Below are positions 7,444 to 16,296 of a stretch of 64,000 bases of DNA, in pieces. The notes beneath the pieces are model-generated. The model did no database searches. It was not told where the DNA came from and saw only the letters and a program-made list of their open reading frames with translations. The DNA is from VXYL01 sp965200375 (lineage in GTDB: Bacteria > Pseudomonadota > Gammaproteobacteria > Pseudomonadales > Azotimanducaceae), in the NCBI GenBank assembly GCA_965200375.1, contig OZ241353.1, forward strand, positions 744,001-808,000, in the 5' to 3' direction. Each line of letters begins with the position of its first letter. The first letter of the stretch is position 1. The translations under genes and the position numbers were made by a program.

Positions 7444-9255
7444 GTGGCGGACGGCGACGAGCCTCTCGAAACCTACAAGCGCGCCACCACGGCAACGCTG
7501 CGGGCGCTGGCCGAGAACGACGAGCTGGAGGTCACCTACGGCAAGGGCGCGGCCGGCTTGCGCGGCAACAACATCCATGTGCCACTGCCGAACGTCGGCT
7601 GCAGCGCCGAGGAACTGAACGCCCTGCGCGGCATCGGCGACGAGTTCGCCTTGAAGCTGCGCTACCACGACGCCGCGGTACACGCCCGCAGTTCGCCGCG
7701 CGGCGCCGGCCCGGCACAGGAAATGTTCGAGTGGGTGGAGGACGCCCGCGTCGCCTCCATCGGTTCGCTGCGCATGGAGGGCGTGGCGCAGAACCTGGAG
7801 GCCTCCCTAGAGGCCGTTTGCAGGCAGGCGGCCTTCGACACCGTGACCGCGGAAACCGAAGCGCCGCTGAGCGTCGCCGTCGGCTTGATCGTCCGGCAGC
7901 GGCTGACCGGCCGGCCGCTGCCGCCGTCGGCGGAAAACGTGGTGCGGTTCTGGCGCGAGTTCGTGGAGGAACGCGCCGGGAAACACATCGCATCCCTTGC
8001 CGAGTGCGTCCACGATCAGGGCGAGTTCGCCGGCCGCTGCCGGCACATTCTGGCGGATCTGGGTTTCGCATCGGACCTCGACGATCTGCCGGAAATGCAG
8101 GACAGCGACCAGGACGTCGAAACGGTGGACGACGGCGAGCCGGACGCCGAGTTCGCGCCCGAGGACGTGACCCTCGACGAGGACTCCCTCGGCGACGAGG
8201 ACGGCGAAGGCGAATCCGCCACCGTGGAAATGGACGCGGACTTCGACCTCGCCGAGCTCGGCGCCGAGACGGAGCCGGAAGAGACGCCGCAGTTTCTGCC
8301 GGACGACGCCGGGCGCATCCGCGTGGACTTCAACTACAACCCCTTCACCGAGGCATTCGACGAGGTGGTACACGCCGAAGAGCTGTGCGAAGCCGAGGAA
8401 CTGCTGCGTCTGCGGCAACTGCTCGATCAGCAGCTGCTGTCCTTGCAGCACGCCACCTCGAAGCTCGCCAACCGCCTGCAACGCAAGCTGCTGGCCAAGC
8501 AGAACCGCTCCTGGGAGTTCGACCTGGACGAAGGCATCCTGGACACCTCCCGGCTGCCGCAGGTGGTGATCGATCCGCTCAATCCGCTGGCGTTCAAGCA
8601 GGAGAAGCAGATCGACTTCCGCGACACCGTGGTGACGATGCTGATCGACAGTTCCGGCTCCATGCGCGGCCGCTCCATCACCATCGCCGCAGTGTGCGGC
8701 GACATTCTCGGGCGTACCCTGGAGCGCTGTTCGGTGCGCGTGGAGATCCTCGGCTTCACCACCCGCGCCTGGCGCGGCGGCCGGTCCCGGGAGGAGTGGA
8801 TAAACGCCGGCAAGCCGCCGAATCCCGGGCGGCTGAACGATCTGCGCCACATCGTCTACAAGTCCGCCGACGATCCGTGGCGCCATGCTCGGCGCAACCT
8901 CGGCCTGATGATGCGCGAAGAGCTCTTGAAGGAGAACATAGACGGCGAGGCGCTCATCTGGGCCCACAACCGCCTGGTGGTGCGCCAGGAGCAGCGCAAG
9001 GTGCTGCTGGTGATCTCCGACGGCCTCCCGGTGGACAACTCGACGCTCTTGGTGAACCCCAGCAGCTACCTGGAGCAGCACCTCAAGTACGCCATCGACA
9101 CCATCGAGAACCACTCGCCGGTGGAACTCGCCGCCATCGGCATCGGCCACGACGTGACCCACCACTACCAGCGCGCGGTGACGATCACGGACGCCGAACA
9201 GCTCGGCGGCGCGATAACGGAGCAGCTGGCGGATCTGTTCGAGGTGCAGAGGTGA
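7444..9255 (+). CDS. cobT: CobT-type cobaltochelatase subunit with VWA domain
   Basis: 603 residues. The N-terminal region carries the CobT signature (YGKGAAGLRGNNIHVPLP), then a strongly acidic linker of about 70 residues (EDVTLDEDSLGDEDGEGE and similar). The C-terminal von Willebrand A domain has the MIDAS motif LIDSSGSMRGRS plus VLLVISDGLPVDNST. CobT pairs with CobS in the ATP-driven chelatase activator. GTG at 7444, five bases after the cobS stop, is the only start that preserves the N-terminus. CobS/CobT without CobN nearby is common in proteobacteria, and such pairs may serve other metal or porphyrin chelatases, so the cobalt role is inferred from family. Confidence 0.9.
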   Translation: MADGDEPLETYKRATTATLRALAENDELEVTYGKGAAGLRGNNIHVPLPNVGCSAEELNALRGIGDEFALKLRYHDAAVHARSSPRGAGPAQEMFEWVEDARVASIGSLRMEGVAQNLEASLEAVCRQAAFDTVTAETEAPLSVAVGLIVRQRLTGRPLPPSAENVVRFWREFVEERAGKHIASLAECVHDQGEFAGRCRHILADLGFASDLDDLPEMQDSDQDVETVDDGEPDAEFAPEDVTLDEDSLGDEDGEGESATVEMDADFDLAELGAETEPEETPQFLPDDAGRIRVDFNYNPFTEAFDEVVHAEELCEAEELLRLRQLLDQQLLSLQHATSKLANRLQRKLLAKQNRSWEFDLDEGILDTSRLPQVVIDPLNPLAFKQEKQIDFRDTVVTMLIDSSGSMRGRSITIAAVCGDILGRTLERCSVRVEILGFTTRAWRGGRSREEWINAGKPPNPGRLNDLRHIVYKSADDPWRHARRNLGLMMREELLKENIDGEALIWAHNRLVVRQEQRKVLLVISDGLPVDNSTLLVNPSSYLEQHLKYAIDTIENHSPVELAAIGIGHDVTHHYQRAVTITDAEQLGGAITEQLADLFEVQR

Positions 9256-9264
9256 CGGGACACG

Positions 9265-9999
9265 CTACCCCTCGCGGGCGGCGGTCCAAGCGACAGTCCT
9301 GAGCTTCGCGCTCGCCATCGTGATCTCTCTGACTCGTCGCCCGATCTGCCGCTTCAGCTCGTTGCTGCCAACCGCCGAGACTTCCACCATCTTGTCGGCG
9401 AACGTCGACAAGAACCGCATCGGGATGTGGGGATTGTTCAACGTAGAGCCGCGGTCGCTGAGGTAGCGAGCGCGAAGCCTGAGCACCCGGAGCATCCGGC
9501 GTGGACTGTAGCCGTCCGGGAGATCCATCCCCGACCGATAGTCGCCTTCGCTCCACTGCCGTTTGTACAGCGCCTTCGCATCTTCCAACGCGTAGATCGA
9601 CTTCTCGCCGCAGATTACATGTAGATCGTTAATCCCAAGCTTCATGGCGGCGCGTTCGCCAATGAGAAAATCCGGCGCGATGTAGCTCTCGATCCGCGAG
9701 ATCCAAGGCTCCATTTCGTCTGGTCCGAGCGCGAGCATGCGCTCCAAGGTGGCACCGCCAGAGTCGTAGAAGCCGATGAGCCACACGCGGGACCGCCACT
9801 TCTCGATGTGCTCGGGGCCAACATCCCTTGCGGTCGATACCGACCCGACAGTCGTCGACTTCAGCTCGACGGGTACTGCATAGCGGCGACCGCCAGCCAC
9901 GAAGTCGAGACAGGCGTCGATGCCGGAACGCCCTTCGCCGGCTCTCATGCCGACGAGCTTGCGCATTTCCGTCTCGCGCCTGTCGTCTTGAACTGCCAC
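9265..9999 (-). CDS. Putative type II restriction endonuclease
   Basis: 244 residues, no family I can name. A PD-(D/E)XK-like core is visible near the N-terminus: an Asp in GIDACLDF (28 or 32) followed by VPVELKST with E45-x-K47. Its start (GTG at 9999) sits directly against the stop of a 5-cytosine DNA methyltransferase gene, the usual organisation of a type II restriction-modification pair. The inferred role is to cut unmodified DNA at the site protected by the neighbour; the recognition sequence cannot be deduced. Convergent with cobT, with 9 bp between the stops. A DNA-repair or Vsr-like role is less likely because the motif differs. Confidence 0.6.
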   Translation of the reverse strand: MAVQDDRRETEMRKLVGMRAGEGRSGIDACLDFVAGGRRYAVPVELKSTTVGSVSTARDVGPEHIEKWRSRVWLIGFYDSGGATLERMLALGPDEMEPWISRIESYIAPDFLIGERAAMKLGINDLHVICGEKSIYALEDAKALYKRQWSEGDYRSGMDLPDGYSPRRMLRVLRLRARYLSDRGSTLNNPHIPMRFLSTFADKMVEVSAVGSNELKRQIGRRVREITMASAKLRTVAWTAAREG

Positions 10000-11202
10000 T
10001 CAGATCGTCTGGCAGACACGGCTCGTGTGTTCGCCGTTGGCGACTGGCGCTCCCAGGGCCATAGCAACGGCCTTCGCAACGGCATAGGCGACCGGCGGAC
10101 ACACCGAGTTGCCGATCTGGCCAATCACCTGATAGGCGGCGCCTGCGAAACGCCAGTTCTCCGGGAAGCCCTGCAGCAACGCGCAGTCCTGCACGGACAG
10201 CCGGAAGTGCCCGTTCTCCGGCGGGAACCTTGCCGCCGCCTCGCGATCGCGTTGCACGCCGTTGGGCCAGATCCGCAGCTTGGCCCAAACTGCTTGGCTC
10301 GCCCTGCTGTTCAAGATGCTCGTGGACTTCCTAGGCCCCGTGAAGCCCGATCGGATGGTCGGCGCACAGCAGTCGAAGCCGATGTCGGGTAGCCCCAAGG
10401 CGGCCCTTGCGCCACTCGTACAGTCGCCGCCGTCGAACAGATCGGCGGCCACGCGGTGCGTGGGCAACGGCACGTGGAAGTCCCCGAATGCCTTGCCGGA
10501 CCGAAACCCTACGAAAAAGACCCGCTTGCGTACCTGCGGCACGCCGAAGTCCGATGCGAGGACGCGAAACGTGCTCACATGGTAGTCGCCCGCCAGCGGC
10601 TCGAGAATCACGTCGCTGACATACCGGGCGAATCTCGAGTCCAGGAGGCCCGGGACGTTCTCGGCCAGGAACGCCGAGGGTTCCACTTTGTGTACCGCGT
10701 CGATGAACGCGGGCCACATGTCTCGTGGGTCGCGGCTGCCGTGCCTCTTGCCGGCGATAGAGAACGGCTGGCATGGCGGCCCTCCGTGGACGACGTCCAC
10801 CAGACCCTTGAAGCGCAACCAGTCGCGGTCCTGCACATCCCCCTGTTCGCCGCTGAACACCTTCCAAGCAGGGCGGCTCTCGCGCAGCGTGGAACCGCAG
10901 ATGTCGAGGATGTCGAAGCTCGCGACATGCTCGAACCCGGCCCGCTCGAAGCCGAGGTCCAGTCCGCCGCCTCCGGCGAACAGCGAGAGCCCCCGCAGCC
11001 CATGCGGCGCCAGCGTTGGCATGAGCGTCGCGGGGTCGAAGCTGGGAACGTTGACCTGGCTTGATCCACAGGGGAGATCGCCGTTGCTGGCGGCGATCTT
11101 CCGCTTTCTGGACCGCGCCGACACCTGGCGATACCAGTCTCTGCGCTCCTCGGATATGCGGTAGGGCATTGCTCGCGAGCCCGACGTTCCTGTTGCGCTC
11201 AT
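10000..11202 (-). CDS. DNA (cytosine-5-)-methyltransferase
   Basis: About 400 residues, C5-methyltransferase fold with the ordered motifs: I (LSLFAGGGGLDLGFERAGF), IV with catalytic Cys (GGPPCQPFSIAGKR), VI (ENVPG), VIII (VPQVRKRVFFVGF) and X (QIGNSVCPPVAYAVAKAV). It methylates cytosine C5 in a specific duplex sequence using SAM, presumably protecting host DNA against the adjacent nuclease. ATG at 11202 is chosen; a GTG at 11223 and an ATG 30 bp further in are alternatives, none with a strong ribosome-binding site. Both genes of the pair read on the reverse strand. Beyond the start lies a duplicated tesB scrap, suggesting this is a recombination boundary. Confidence 0.92.
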   Translation of the reverse strand: MSATGTSGSRAMPYRISEERRDWYRQVSARSRKRKIAASNGDLPCGSSQVNVPSFDPATLMPTLAPHGLRGLSLFAGGGGLDLGFERAGFEHVASFDILDICGSTLRESRPAWKVFSGEQGDVQDRDWLRFKGLVDVVHGGPPCQPFSIAGKRHGSRDPRDMWPAFIDAVHKVEPSAFLAENVPGLLDSRFARYVSDVILEPLAGDYHVSTFRVLASDFGVPQVRKRVFFVGFRSGKAFGDFHVPLPTHRVAADLFDGGDCTSGARAALGLPDIGFDCCAPTIRSGFTGPRKSTSILNSRASQAVWAKLRIWPNGVQRDREAAARFPPENGHFRLSVQDCALLQGFPENWRFAGAAYQVIGQIGNSVCPPVAYAVAKAVAMALGAPVANGEHTSRVCQTI

Positions 11203-11269
11203 GGTACTTGGGCTGTCGAGCACGCGCCATTGCCAGCCGACGTGGAGCTAGCTCGGCCCGCCACGCCGG

Positions 11270-11373
11270 TAGCGAGTCCGCATCCCGCGGGCCTTGGCGC
11301 AGCAGCCATGCTGGACTCGCTGCTGCGCCTCAACGACCCGGGGCGGCGGGCGTTGCCGCCCCGCCTCGCCGGA
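11270..11373 (+). pseudogene. Duplicated 5' fragment of the acyl-CoA thioesterase II gene
   Basis: TAGCGAGTCCGCA at 11270-11282, and the ATG at 11308 with the codons for MLDSLLRLNDPG, closely match the end of the TauD gene and the start of tesB around 14398-14490. Similarity fades after the codons for LPPRLAGE, so only the first 20-25 codons survive, in the same orientation as the intact gene 3.1 kb away. It is a dead fragment. The rest of the gap 11203-11484 shows no gene. Confidence 0.7.
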
Positions 11374-11484
11374 GAACTGGCGGTGCCGTTCGAGGTAGAT
11401 GCCCGATGCCTCGGGTCGCCAAGGGCCGATAGACGTGGCGACTCCCCAAGGGAGACAGTGCCGCCGCGCTCGACTCGTTCCGGG

Positions 11485-13323
11485 CTACAGGACCACTTCC
11501 ACCCTTGCCAGCGCGGTGCGGCCGGGGCTGCGGTAGCCGAACAGGTCGGCGGCGTCGGCGTTCAGCACATTGTCCACCAGGAGGCTCAGGCGCCAAGTCG
11601 GCGATGCTCGAAAGGTCGCATCGAAGCGCACCCGGCGATAGCCGGCAAGCGTCACGCGGCGAGCCGGGAACGCCGAATAGTCGTGGTCGAACGACGAGCC
11701 AACGTGGGAGACCGCCATGCCAACGGCCCAGCGAGGCGTCACCGGCGCCCGCAGGGAGAGATTCGCCAAGCGGCGCGGGCGACGGGCTTCCTGTTCGTCG
11801 GCAGCGTCGGCGGCGTCCACGAAGGCGTAGCTGGCCCGCACCTCAAGTCGTCGCAACGTCGCCTCCAGCGCCAGCTCGGCGCCGCGCCGCTTGCTCTTGC
11901 CGGCGCGGTTGTGGGCTGTGAAGCCGCCGCGTTCGGGATCGAAGGCGAAGCCGTCTATTTCTCGGCGCAGAGCGCTGTCGAACGCAAGAACAACGAGCGA
12001 GCCGCCTTCCCAAGTCCACCTCAAGCCCGCCTCCACGCCGGTGCCGACCTCCGGCTCGAGATCGGGATTGCCGATGAAGGTGTCTGGCGTAAAGCCGAAG
12101 CGTTCCGTGAACGTGGGATTCTTGACGCCGCGGCCGGTGCTCGCGAACCAGCGCGGATTGCCGAGGGTGGTGACGCCGACGCGATACGCGAAGGCGCGCT
12201 CGAAGGCGTCGTTGAAGTCGCGGCGCAGCGAAGCGGTCGCGGCCAGATGCGAGAAGTCCACCTGGTACTCGCCAATGATGCTGGCCGTCGCGGTGCGCTG
12301 ACGCTGGTTGGGATCGCCGAAGGGGGTGGCGGCGCCGCGCCGCTCGAAGCGCTCGGTTTCGGCTTCCGCAGCCAGGTTGATTCGCTGCCTGTCGAACAGC
12401 ACATTGGCCGAGAGAGTGACCCTGTCGCGGCGTCCAGCGTAGGCGTTGGTTGCCGCGCCGTCGGCCCGGTTCAGCAAGTCGGCGTCGAAGCGGGCCAGGG
12501 TCAGGACAGGCGCAACACGCCCCAAGCCCTTCAAGCGCACTTCGGCCTTGAGCAGGGCGGTTCTATTTCGCGTCGTTCGGTCGCCGTCGCTGGGCACGAA
12601 CCGTGGCGGCGGCGACGGATCGTACTCTACGCGGGCATCGCTCCAGCGCAGGCTCGACGACAATTCCCACCGGCCCGCGCTGCCGCCGGCGCGCAGATGC
12701 GCCGTTCGGTTGGCGTAGCCGTCTCTCTCGTTGCCTGTCAAGGCGGCGTTCGTACCGTCGCTGGCCATCCAGCCGAGATCGAGGGCGCCGAAGCCGCGTT
12801 CGCCGACGGCCGACCACTCGACGTCGGCGTCTCGGGTATTTGCGGAACCGAAACCATAGGCGGCGCGGCGGCGACTCTGGCGCGGAGTCGTGTCCATGTA
12901 CAGCACTCCGGCCAGCGCATCGCTGCCCCAGACGGCGCTCTGCGGCCCGGCCAGCAACTCGACGCGGCGCACGGCGGCAAGGTCGAGCCCGCCGAAATCG
13001 AACTCCGATCCAGCGGCGGGGCTGTTCACGGCCACGCCGTCGACGAGCACCAGCAGGTGGTTGGCCTCCGCGCCGCGCAACCGCCCCTGGGTCAATGCGC
13101 CGCGATTGCCAGACGCTGCCAGGGCCAGGCCGGGCAGCGCCCGCAGCGCGTCCGACGCATGAATGCTCAAGGCCAGTTCTTCGTCGTCCAGCACTTCGAC
13201 GTGCTGATCGACCGGCCCCAGCCGGCCGGCACTGACGACGACCTCCTCGATGCGCTGCTCGGCGCCAGTCGGCAGACCGGCCGACACCGACGAGACGATT
13301 GCCAAGAGCGTTCTGGTATCCAC
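11485..13323 (-). CDS. TonB-dependent outer-membrane receptor, BtuB-like
   Basis: 612 residues, the same size as BtuB. The plug domain shows the TonB-box-like start IEEVVVSAGR, then ALRALPGLALAASGNRGALTQGRLRGAEANHLLVLVDGV and VERVELLAGPQSAVWGSDALAGVL-type sequence. The barrel ends in an aromatic/hydrophobic strand (TALARVEVVL) expected for outer-membrane insertion. Such receptors import cobalamin, siderophores or other scarce ligands using TonB energy. The GTG at 13323 follows an in-frame stop closely, so no longer start is possible; the signal peptide (LLAIVSSVSAGLPTGA) is short. CobS/CobT lies about 2.2 kb away, but I saw no cobalamin-riboswitch box upstream, so the ligand is uncertain. Confidence 0.85.
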   Translation of the reverse strand: MDTRTLLAIVSSVSAGLPTGAEQRIEEVVVSAGRLGPVDQHVEVLDDEELALSIHASDALRALPGLALAASGNRGALTQGRLRGAEANHLLVLVDGVAVNSPAAGSEFDFGGLDLAAVRRVELLAGPQSAVWGSDALAGVLYMDTTPRQSRRRAAYGFGSANTRDADVEWSAVGERGFGALDLGWMASDGTNAALTGNERDGYANRTAHLRAGGSAGRWELSSSLRWSDARVEYDPSPPPRFVPSDGDRTTRNRTALLKAEVRLKGLGRVAPVLTLARFDADLLNRADGAATNAYAGRRDRVTLSANVLFDRQRINLAAEAETERFERRGAATPFGDPNQRQRTATASIIGEYQVDFSHLAATASLRRDFNDAFERAFAYRVGVTTLGNPRWFASTGRGVKNPTFTERFGFTPDTFIGNPDLEPEVGTGVEAGLRWTWEGGSLVVLAFDSALRREIDGFAFDPERGGFTAHNRAGKSKRRGAELALEATLRRLEVRASYAFVDAADAADEQEARRPRRLANLSLRAPVTPRWAVGMAVSHVGSSFDHDYSAFPARRVTLAGYRRVRFDATFRASPTWRLSLLVDNVLNADAADLFGYRSPGRTALARVEVVL

Positions 13324-13406
13324 CCCTACCCTCTATGCCTGCCTAGCCGCCATTGTCGTTGCAGAAAACGGGCTCGCCCAAGCGCAGGAACTCCACTATA
13401 TGAATA

Positions 13407-13428
13407 GCGGCAGGCGAGCGCCTGCCGC
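13407..13428. repeat. Perfect 10-bp inverted repeat in a divergent intergenic region
   Basis: GCGGCAGGCG (13407-13416), two bases, then CGCCTGCCGC (13419-13428). It lies between the divergent TonB-receptor and TauD genes, about 84 bp and 69 bp from their starts. No T-tract follows on either strand, so an operator or a leader hairpin is more likely than a terminator. Confidence 0.5.
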
Positions 13429-13496
13429 ACCGCCCTAGCCCGCACCGTCCGCAAACTGCTAGTCTGCATGGCTTGAAGACCAAGCGGGGAACGCCG

Positions 13497-14399
13497 ATGG
13501 GCAACGCACCGTATTTCGCGCCAGTCGATGCCACGCTAGGCGCCGTGGTTACGAACGTCGACTTGAACCAAGTGGACGACGACACGTGGGCGCACATCCA
13601 CTCCGCATTTCTCCGCTACGGCGTGCTGGTGTTTCCCGATCAGCACCTGAGCGCCGAGGCCCAGGGCGCGTTCGCGCACCGCTTCGGCGACCGCATGGAG
13701 GGCGCCGCCACCGGACGCATCTCCAATCAGCGCCGGGACGGCACCATCGCCACGGCCAAGGACGAGGCGTTTCGGTTGCAGCGCGGCAACGAGGGCTGGC
13801 ACATCGACAGCACCTACATGCCGCTGGCGGCGAAGGCCGGCATGCTCTCGGCGCTGAAGGTGCCGCCGGCCGGTGGCGAGACGGAGTTCGCGGACATGCG
13901 CACCGCCTGGGACGCGCTGGACGCCGCCGCCCAGGCGAAGCTCGAGGGTCTCTCGGCCTACCACTCGCTGTACCGTTCGCAGTCGAAGATCGGCTTCGTC
14001 CACAAGACGGACCACCGCTACGGCTTCCACACCAAGGGCGCGCCCCTGCGGCCGCTGGTGAAGCGCCATCCGGAGACCGGCCGCAAAGCCGTCTACGCCG
14101 GCCGCCACGCCTACGGCATCCCCGGCATGGCCGACGCGGAATCCGAGCGGTTCCTGGCGGAGCTGATGGCCGGCGCCTGCCGGCCGCCGCGCATCTACAG
14201 CCACCAGTGGCGAGTCGGCGATCTGGCGGTGTGGGACAACCGCTGCGTGATGCATCGCGCGGCACCCTACGACACCAGCCACCCCCGGGTGCTGCAAAGT
14301 TCGCGCATCTCCGGGGATCCGGCGACGGAACTGGCGCCCACCGTCGCGGATCCGCTGGCGGAGGAGTTCGAGCCGGTCGCCGAGAACGCCGCCGCGTAG
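13497..14399 (+). CDS. TauD/TfdA family Fe(II)/2-oxoglutarate dioxygenase
   Basis: 300 residues. The facial triad is visible: HxD in EGWHIDSTYMP and the distal His in CVMHRAAPYD, with the 2-oxoglutarate-binding Arg downstream in PRVLQSSRI. The fold opening ATLGAVVTNVDLNQVDDDTWAHIHSAFLRYGVLVFPDQ matches TauD/TfdA enzymes that hydroxylate taurine, aryloxyalkanoates, carnitine-like or other small substrates with decarboxylation of 2-oxoglutarate. The ATG at 13497 has a GGGGA ribosome-binding site 7 nt upstream. It lies 32 bp before tesB in the same direction. The substrate is not predictable. Confidence 0.9.
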   Translation: MGNAPYFAPVDATLGAVVTNVDLNQVDDDTWAHIHSAFLRYGVLVFPDQHLSAEAQGAFAHRFGDRMEGAATGRISNQRRDGTIATAKDEAFRLQRGNEGWHIDSTYMPLAAKAGMLSALKVPPAGGETEFADMRTAWDALDAAAQAKLEGLSAYHSLYRSQSKIGFVHKTDHRYGFHTKGAPLRPLVKRHPETGRKAVYAGRHAYGIPGMADAESERFLAELMAGACRPPRIYSHQWRVGDLAVWDNRCVMHRAAPYDTSHPRVLQSSRISGDPATELAPTVADPLAEEFEPVAENAAA

Positions 14400-14431
14400 C
14401 GAGTCCGCACCCCGCGACCTCGCGGCAAGCC

Positions 14432-15286
14432 ATGCTGGACTCGCTGCTGCGCCTCGACGACCAAGGCGGCGGGCGGTTCGCCGCCCCGCCTTCGCCGGAC
14501 AAGGGCGAGCGCGTGTTCGGCGGCCAGTTCCTGGCCCAGAGCCTGGTGGCCGCCGCGGCCACCGTGGCGGACGAACGCCGCGCAAACTCCCTGCACGGCT
14601 ACTTCCTGCGTCCCGGCGACGTGGACGAACGGGTGGATCTGACGGTGGAAACGGTGCGCGACGGGCGGTCCTTTTCGTCCCGGCAGGTAGTCGCCAGGCA
14701 GCACGGCAAGGAGGTGTTCCGGCTGCTGGCGTCCTTCCAGGCGCCGGACGACACGCCTGTCTACGTCGGCGCGCCCATGCCAGCCGTGCCGCCGCCGGAG
14801 GAGGTGGCGACCACCTACGACGACTTCACCCTGGCCCAAACCGGCGCCGCGGCCTGGTCCGGTTCGGCGCGGCCGATGGACATCCTCTACATCAACCCGC
14901 CGCAGGCGCCCCGAGGCGAGCCGGTGACGGAGACGCAGCTCATGTGGATGCGCAGCAGCGTCCGGTTGGGAGACGCCCAAGGGCAGCACGACGCGGCCCT
15001 CGCCTACCTCTCGGACAGCACGCTGGTGGACCACGTGCCGCTGCCCCTCGGACTGCGCTGGCAGGACGCCGGCTTCGGCGGCACCAGCCTCGACCATGCC
15101 ATGTGGTTCCACCAGCCCGCCCGGGTGGACGGCTGGCTGCTGTTCGCGCAGACGGTGGAAGCCACCGGCGGCGGGCGCGGCCTCGCGAGCGGCCGGTTCT
15201 ATGCCCCGGGCGGAGCGCTGGTGGCAACCTGCCTGCAAGAAGGACTGATGCGATGGACTACACCGAGTACAACGTCGGCCACCTGA
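14432..15286 (+). CDS. tesB: Acyl-CoA thioesterase II (TesB-like)
   Basis: 284 residues, double-hotdog enzyme that hydrolyses medium- and long-chain acyl-CoA. Conserved stretches are VFGGQFLAQSLVAAAATV, NSLHGYFLRPGD, DGRSFSSRQV, the catalytic Asp in LAYLSDSTLVDHVP, and GGTSLDHAMWFHQP. The C-terminus FYAPGGALVATCLQEGLMR is typical. ATG at 14432 begins MLDSLLRLDD. Its 3' end overlaps the PhyH gene by 34 bp in another frame, so the dioxygenase-thioesterase-dioxygenase set is very likely one operon. A scrap of its 5' end is duplicated at 11270. Confidence 0.92.
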   Translation: MLDSLLRLDDQGGGRFAAPPSPDKGERVFGGQFLAQSLVAAAATVADERRANSLHGYFLRPGDVDERVDLTVETVRDGRSFSSRQVVARQHGKEVFRLLASFQAPDDTPVYVGAPMPAVPPPEEVATTYDDFTLAQTGAAAWSGSARPMDILYINPPQAPRGEPVTETQLMWMRSSVRLGDAQGQHDAALAYLSDSTLVDHVPLPLGLRWQDAGFGGTSLDHAMWFHQPARVDGWLLFAQTVEATGGGRGLASGRFYAPGGALVATCLQEGLMRWTTPSTTSAT

Positions 15287-16260
15287 CCGGCCAGCCGCCG
15301 GCGGAGGACGCGGTCCCGAAGACGCCGAAGCCGTTTCGGGACCCCGCTGGAGTCACGCCGGGGCCTGGCCTCTCCGCCGCCGAGGTCGCCCACTTCAAGG
15401 AACACGGCTTCATCGTCAAACGCCGCCTGCTCGACGACGACGATGCCTTTCGCCAAGCCGCGGCCCACCTGTGGCGCAACGTCCCCCGGGCCCTGCTGCG
15501 GCGGGACGACCCTGGGACCTGGCTCGAACCAGCGGCCGAGCAGTGGACGGCGGCGGACGTCGCCCGCGTCGGGCGCTTCGTCCACGGCAACTGGAAGATG
15601 CGCTCGCCGGGCCCGCGCGGCATCGGCACCGAGCCGTTTCTGGTGCGACGCATCGCCAACCATCCGCACATCCGTGCCGTGGCGCAGACGCTGCTCGGCG
15701 CGCCCGTGCAAGCGGCGCGGCGAGTGCGCGGCATCTACGCCGTGTTCCCGAAGCCGCCGAGCGCCGCCGGCCGCCTCGGCCCCCATGCGGACTACATGGC
15801 GGCGCAGCTCGCGGCGATGGTGCTGATCCACCGCGTGCCGCCGCGCACCGGCGCCTTCACGCTCTGGCCCGGCTCGCACCGAAGGCTGCATCCGCATTGG
15901 GACACGGTGCATGGCGGCCGGATTTCCGCCGAGCGGGGCGAGGGCTTCCGGCTGGCGCGGGACAGGGCGCTGCGGGACATCGCGCCGGTGGAATGCACCG
16001 GCGACGCCGGCGACGTGGTGTTCTGGCACCCGCGCATGCTGCACTCGGCGGGCGTGAACTACTCGGCCGAGCCGAGCGCGCCGGATGGCCCCCGGGTGCG
16101 GATGGTGGTGCCCTGCGACTACGGGCGCACCGGCCTCGACTACTTCGACGACGAAGAGTTCGGCCCCGGCGAGAAGTACCAGTGGTGGGTGGACACCCGC
16201 AACTTCCGCGAAGACGTGCCCGCCACCGCGGATAACCTGTGGCAGGGCTGGGGGGTGTAG
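15253..16260 (+). CDS. Phytanoyl-CoA dioxygenase (PhyH) family protein
   Basis: 335 residues, Fe(II)/2OG oxygenase of the PhyH superfamily. The iron ligands are the HxD in LGPHADYMAA and the distal His in RMLHSAGVNYS, and FTLWPGSHRRLHPHW is the usual loop between them. EHGFIVKRRLL near residue 60 matches the PhyH N-terminal helix. PhyH proteins hydroxylate branched acyl-CoA or small metabolites, and bacterial paralogues have very varied substrates. ATG at 15253 overlaps the end of tesB by 34 bp; later starts would cut the N-terminal helix. Convergent with clpP, 36 bp apart. Confidence 0.9.
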   Translation: MDYTEYNVGHLTGQPPAEDAVPKTPKPFRDPAGVTPGPGLSAAEVAHFKEHGFIVKRRLLDDDDAFRQAAAHLWRNVPRALLRRDDPGTWLEPAAEQWTAADVARVGRFVHGNWKMRSPGPRGIGTEPFLVRRIANHPHIRAVAQTLLGAPVQAARRVRGIYAVFPKPPSAAGRLGPHADYMAAQLAAMVLIHRVPPRTGAFTLWPGSHRRLHPHWDTVHGGRISAERGEGFRLARDRALRDIAPVECTGDAGDVVFWHPRMLHSAGVNYSAEPSAPDGPRVRMVVPCDYGRTGLDYFDDEEFGPGEKYQWWVDTRNFREDVPATADNLWQGWGV

Positions 16261-16296
16261 CGCGGCAGTCCAACGCGGCCGCAGGCGGCAATCGAG

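Noticed and set aside
13324..13470. Cobalamin riboswitch before the BtuB-like receptor
   Set aside because: The conserved B12-box sequence was not found; only a perfect 10-bp hairpin is present.
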